A stretch of DNA of 64,000 nt from Elusimicrobiota bacterium (GTDB taxonomy: Bacteria > Elusimicrobiota > Elusimicrobia > UBA1565 > UBA9628), in the NCBI GenBank assembly GCA_016218545.1, contig JACRDQ010000036.1, forward strand, positions 361,627-425,626, given 5' to 3'. A model generated the notes under the pieces. That model ran no database searches, was not told the origin of the DNA, and saw nothing but the letters and a program-made list of their open reading frames with translations. Below are positions 61,884 to 64,000 of this stretch, in pieces (within the stretch, counting starts at the first letter, position 1; the number at the start of each line of letters is the position of its first letter). Both the position numbers and the translations under genes were made by a program.

Positions 61884-62792
61884 GTGACCCGCCCAGCCCG
61901 ATCTCATCTCACTACAGGAATCTATCACCTGATGTCACGAGGAATCGATGACCAGGAGATATTCCTCGCCAAGGACGATTTTCAAGACTTTCTCGCCCTC
62001 TTGAAGGCTGCCAAGAACCGTTTCTCCTGCAAATTCTATGCGTACTGCCTCCTCTCGACTCACTTCCATTTATTGGCGGAGATTGAGCACGAACCGCTAT
62101 CGACGATGATGAAATGGATTCTAGGCACCTACTCGAAGCGATTCAACTGGAGGCACCATCGCACTGGGCATCTGTTCGGCGATCGCTTCAGATCGCTTCC
62201 ATGCAGAGACGACTCTTACTTCCTAACGCTGCTCCGCTACATCCACCTCAACCCCGTCCGAGCAGGATTGATCCGGCTGCCGGAGGAATGGCTATGGTCG
62301 GGACACAACGAACTTCTCGGCACTGCAGCGTCAGATATCGTGGACGCTGACCTCCCATTGTCGATGCTTGGGGACAGCCTCGACGCCGCGAGGAACCAGT
62401 ACAGGGAATTCATTCTTGCCGGATTGGTCGACTGCAACGCGGCGCCCGACCCATTCGAGGCTCAGGGAGAGCCGCCCTCGGAAGTGCACAAGCGCGAGGC
62501 CAGCATCTTGCGCGCCGACATGGTCTCCCGCCGTCTGATGGAACTCGCCCAGGCAATCTGCATGGCGGCCGAGGTCACGCTCGACGAACTGCGAGGACGG
62601 ACAAAGACGGCACGCCTCACCAACGCAAGACGCTTGCTCTTCATGCGAGCGACAGAGGACGGCCTGCCCGCATCCCTCCTCGCGACTTTTCTGAACCGCA
62701 ATCGCTCATCGATCTCCAGATTGCTCCGCTCCAAAACGACCGCCAGAAATGCAACATCTGCGATGTCTGACACCAGCTGTTGCGTTACTTAA
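61884..62792 (+). CDS. REP-associated tyrosine transposase (Y1/HUH family)
   Basis: 302 residues from GTG 61884. The HUH motif is in CLLSTHFHLLAEIEH and the catalytic Tyr in LLRYIHLNPVRAGLI; HLTTGIYHLMSRGIDDQEIF and GHLFGDRFRSLPCRDDSYFL complete the domain. A C-terminal extension of about 100 residues resembles the DnaA-type helix-turn-helix found in longer RAYT proteins (LNRNRSSISRLLRSKT). The last codons lie within the right repeat. Base composition is lower in GC than the neighbours. It is probably mobile or a remnant domesticated copy; transposition has not been shown here. Confidence 0.93.
   Translation: MTRPARSHLTTGIYHLMSRGIDDQEIFLAKDDFQDFLALLKAAKNRFSCKFYAYCLLSTHFHLLAEIEHEPLSTMMKWILGTYSKRFNWRHHRTGHLFGDRFRSLPCRDDSYFLTLLRYIHLNPVRAGLIRLPEEWLWSGHNELLGTAASDIVDADLPLSMLGDSLDAARNQYREFILAGLVDCNAAPDPFEAQGEPPSEVHKREASILRADMVSRRLMELAQAICMAAEVTLDELRGRTKTARLTNARRLLFMRATEDGLPASLLATFLNRNRSSISRLLRSKTTARNATSAMSDTSCCVT
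62750..62784. repeat. Right REP-like hairpin, inverted relative to the left copy
   Basis: GCAACA and TGTTGC arms enclose GATGTCTGACACCAGC, the reverse complement of the left repeat core with one change. It lies inside the last codons of the transposase gene. A further partial copy TGTCTGGCACC follows at 62793-62803. Confidence 0.8.
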
Positions 62793-62944
62793 TGTCTGGC
62801 ACCGGGGAGGGGGTGGAGCGGGAGAGGAGGGAAAGGGAGCCTCCGACGAGGACTGTTCCATTTATTATCATCTATTATCACGCAATGATTTTTCGAGGTA
62901 TATTTCGCAGACGGCGCCGGACGCATGGCTTCTCGTCGAGAAAT

Positions 62945-62975
62945 TTGACAGCCTGAGCCCGGCCTGTGTTACACT
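62945..62975 (+). promoter_or_regulatory. Probable promoter of nrdJ
   Basis: TTGACA (62945-62950), 18-nt spacer, TTACAC (62969-62974) or TACACT one base later. GGGGGG about 9 nt before GTG 63009 is the likely ribosome binding site. No cobalamin riboswitch or NrdR box was seen in the 216 bp before the gene. Confidence 0.6.
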
Positions 62976-63008
62976 CTCTGAACTTTCCGTTCCGGGGGGA
63001 CACAGCAA

Positions 63009-64000
63009 GTGAGAATCCGCAGCGCCAAGGAGTACGACACTTTGAGGAACAAGCCTGAGCCGGAGAACACCCGCCGCACCCTGCCCAAGCTGCACCTGTC
63101 GGAGAATCAGACCAAGGTCATCAGCGACAAGTACCTGCGCGACGCGGCCACGCCCGAGGCGTGGCTCGACGGCGTGGTCCACAACGTCGCCCTCGCCGAA
63201 CTCCTCCAGCACCCCGACGCCGAGAAGTGGGGCGTCTTCGACGGCATCAACCACGCCGCGCTGCCCAACCCGAGCGCCGGCCACAAGGCCTCCCGCACCC
63301 TCCTGTTCCACGAGGGCCTCGCCGAGTCCCATCAACGGGACGACAATTTCGCCAAGCTCGTCAAGAATCTCGAGACCGCCTACACGACCCATCCGGAGGC
63401 GCGCAAGCTCGTCGACACGTGGAGCATCCGCTACTACGAGAGCATCGCGCGCTGGGACTTCCTCCCGAACTCCCCCACGCTGATGAACGCGGGCCGCGAG
63501 CTCCAGCAGCTCTCCGCCTGCTACGTCCTGCCCGTGCCGGATTCCATGGAGGGCATCACGAAGTCGCTGGCCGCGCAGTCCCTCATCCAGAAGTCGGGCG
63601 GAGGGACCGGGTTCTCCTTCAGCCGCCTTCGGGCCAAGGGCGACGTCGTCAAGAAGACCCAGGGGGTGGCCTCGGGCGCCATCTCCTTCATGCAGATCTT
63701 CGACAAGATGACGGACGTGGTCAAGCAGGGCGGCACGCGCCGCGGCGCCAACATGGGCATCCTGCACTACACCCACCCCGAGATCCGCGAGTTCATCTCC
63801 ATGAAGTCGCAGTCCTCGACCATGGAGAACTTCAACGTCTCGGTCAGCATCGACGAGAGATTCATGAAGGCGGTCCTGGCCGACGCCGAGTACGACCTCG
63901 TCAACCCGCGCACCAAGGAGGTCGCGGGCAAGGCGCGCGCCAAGGAGATCTTCGACATGATGGTCGAGTACTCCTGGAAGTCCGGCGACCCGGGCTTCGT
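63009..64000 (+). CDS. nrdJ: Class II (cobalamin-dependent) ribonucleotide reductase, N-terminal part
   Basis: 330 codons are visible and the frame continues past the right edge. Start GTG 63009 with GGGGGG upstream. The window shows FLPNSPTLMNAGRELQQLSA CYVLPVPDS with the first active-site Cys, SGGGTGFSFSRLRAKGDVV, ASGAISFMQIFDKMTDVVKQ and GGTRRGANMGILHYTHPEIR, the standard class II/I core, in a class II arrangement without an ATP cone at this end. Reduces ribonucleotides with adenosylcobalamin. Subclass cannot be confirmed without the C-terminus. Confidence 0.93.
   Translation, partial: MRIRSAKEYDTLRNKPEPENTRRTLPKLHLSENQTKVISDKYLRDAATPEAWLDGVVHNVALAELLQHPDAEKWGVFDGINHAALPNPSAGHKASRTLLFHEGLAESHQRDDNFAKLVKNLETAYTTHPEARKLVDTWSIRYYESIARWDFLPNSPTLMNAGRELQQLSACYVLPVPDSMEGITKSLAAQSLIQKSGGGTGFSFSRLRAKGDVVKKTQGVASGAISFMQIFDKMTDVVKQGGTRRGANMGILHYTHPEIREFISMKSQSSTMENFNVSVSIDERFMKAVLADAEYDLVNPRTKEVAGKARAKEIFDMMVEYSWKSGDPGF

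Noticed and set aside
62749..63012. A plus-strand open frame of 87 codons before nrdJ
   Set aside because: No ribosome binding site, no conserved pattern, and it covers the repeat and the promoter region.

Overview
The window is high-GC bacterial DNA with densely packed, mostly minus-strand genes, and stop/start overlaps of the ATGA, GTGA or TTGA type at many junctions. Its content is a giant secreted Ig-like repeat protein, a deoxyribose-type bacterial microcompartment, type IV pilus ATPase, HpnD/HpnE, a class II ribonucleotide reductase and a REP-associated transposase. This fits a Gram-negative lineage such as Elusimicrobiota. That assignment is an inference from gene content only, because no rRNA or tRNA gene was found.

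Layout. 1-20406 (minus): one uninterrupted reading frame of at least 6,802 codons, open at the left edge, encoding a signal peptide, a propeller-like region and dozens of Ig-like modules. Its leader side (20538-21291) carries a small membrane protein, a c-di-GMP-I (GEMM) type riboswitch, a strong intrinsic terminator and a near-consensus promoter. 21457-22215 (plus): a small exported protein. 22243-22929: vapBC-type toxin-antitoxin with promoter and operator. 22926-33277: purA, a UBA-like protein, xerC, topA, dprA, an HTH protein, a TPR protein, a LysM protein, comM and an ORF6N protein. 33366-40887: a coupled cluster of pilT, a Pro-rich protein, a DnaA-like AAA+ protein, a histidine kinase and a lipoprotein. 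40936-48364: a 13-gene microcompartment operon driven by a consensus sigma70 promoter followed by a perfect palindromic operator. 48437-54587: class B acid phosphatase, UshA-like nucleotidase, PhoU-like protein, phosphoribosyltransferase, methyltransferase, asnB and a membrane protein. 54625-61692: rpsI, rplM, an exported protein, dcd, hpnE, hpnD, obg, rpmA and rplU. 61759-62803: REP-type transposase between inverted hairpin repeats. 63009-64000 (plus): start of nrdJ.

How it fits together. The microcompartment has shell proteins (two BMC-H, three BMC-P, one BMC-T), deoxyribose-phosphate aldolase, an RpiB homologue, CoA-acylating aldehyde dehydrogenase, PduL phosphotransacylase and triosephosphate isomerase. 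This is the sugar-phosphate-utilising (SPU) layout: 2-deoxyribose-5-phosphate to glyceraldehyde-3-phosphate plus acetaldehyde, then acetyl-CoA, then acetyl-phosphate. The nucleotidase and acid phosphatase directly upstream suggest that the deoxyribose comes from scavenged nucleotides (inference). The giant surface protein appears to be controlled by cyclic di-GMP, and the pilT cluster pairs a twitching ATPase with an unusual DnaA-derived ATPase, so this genome segment is rich in surface and motility control.
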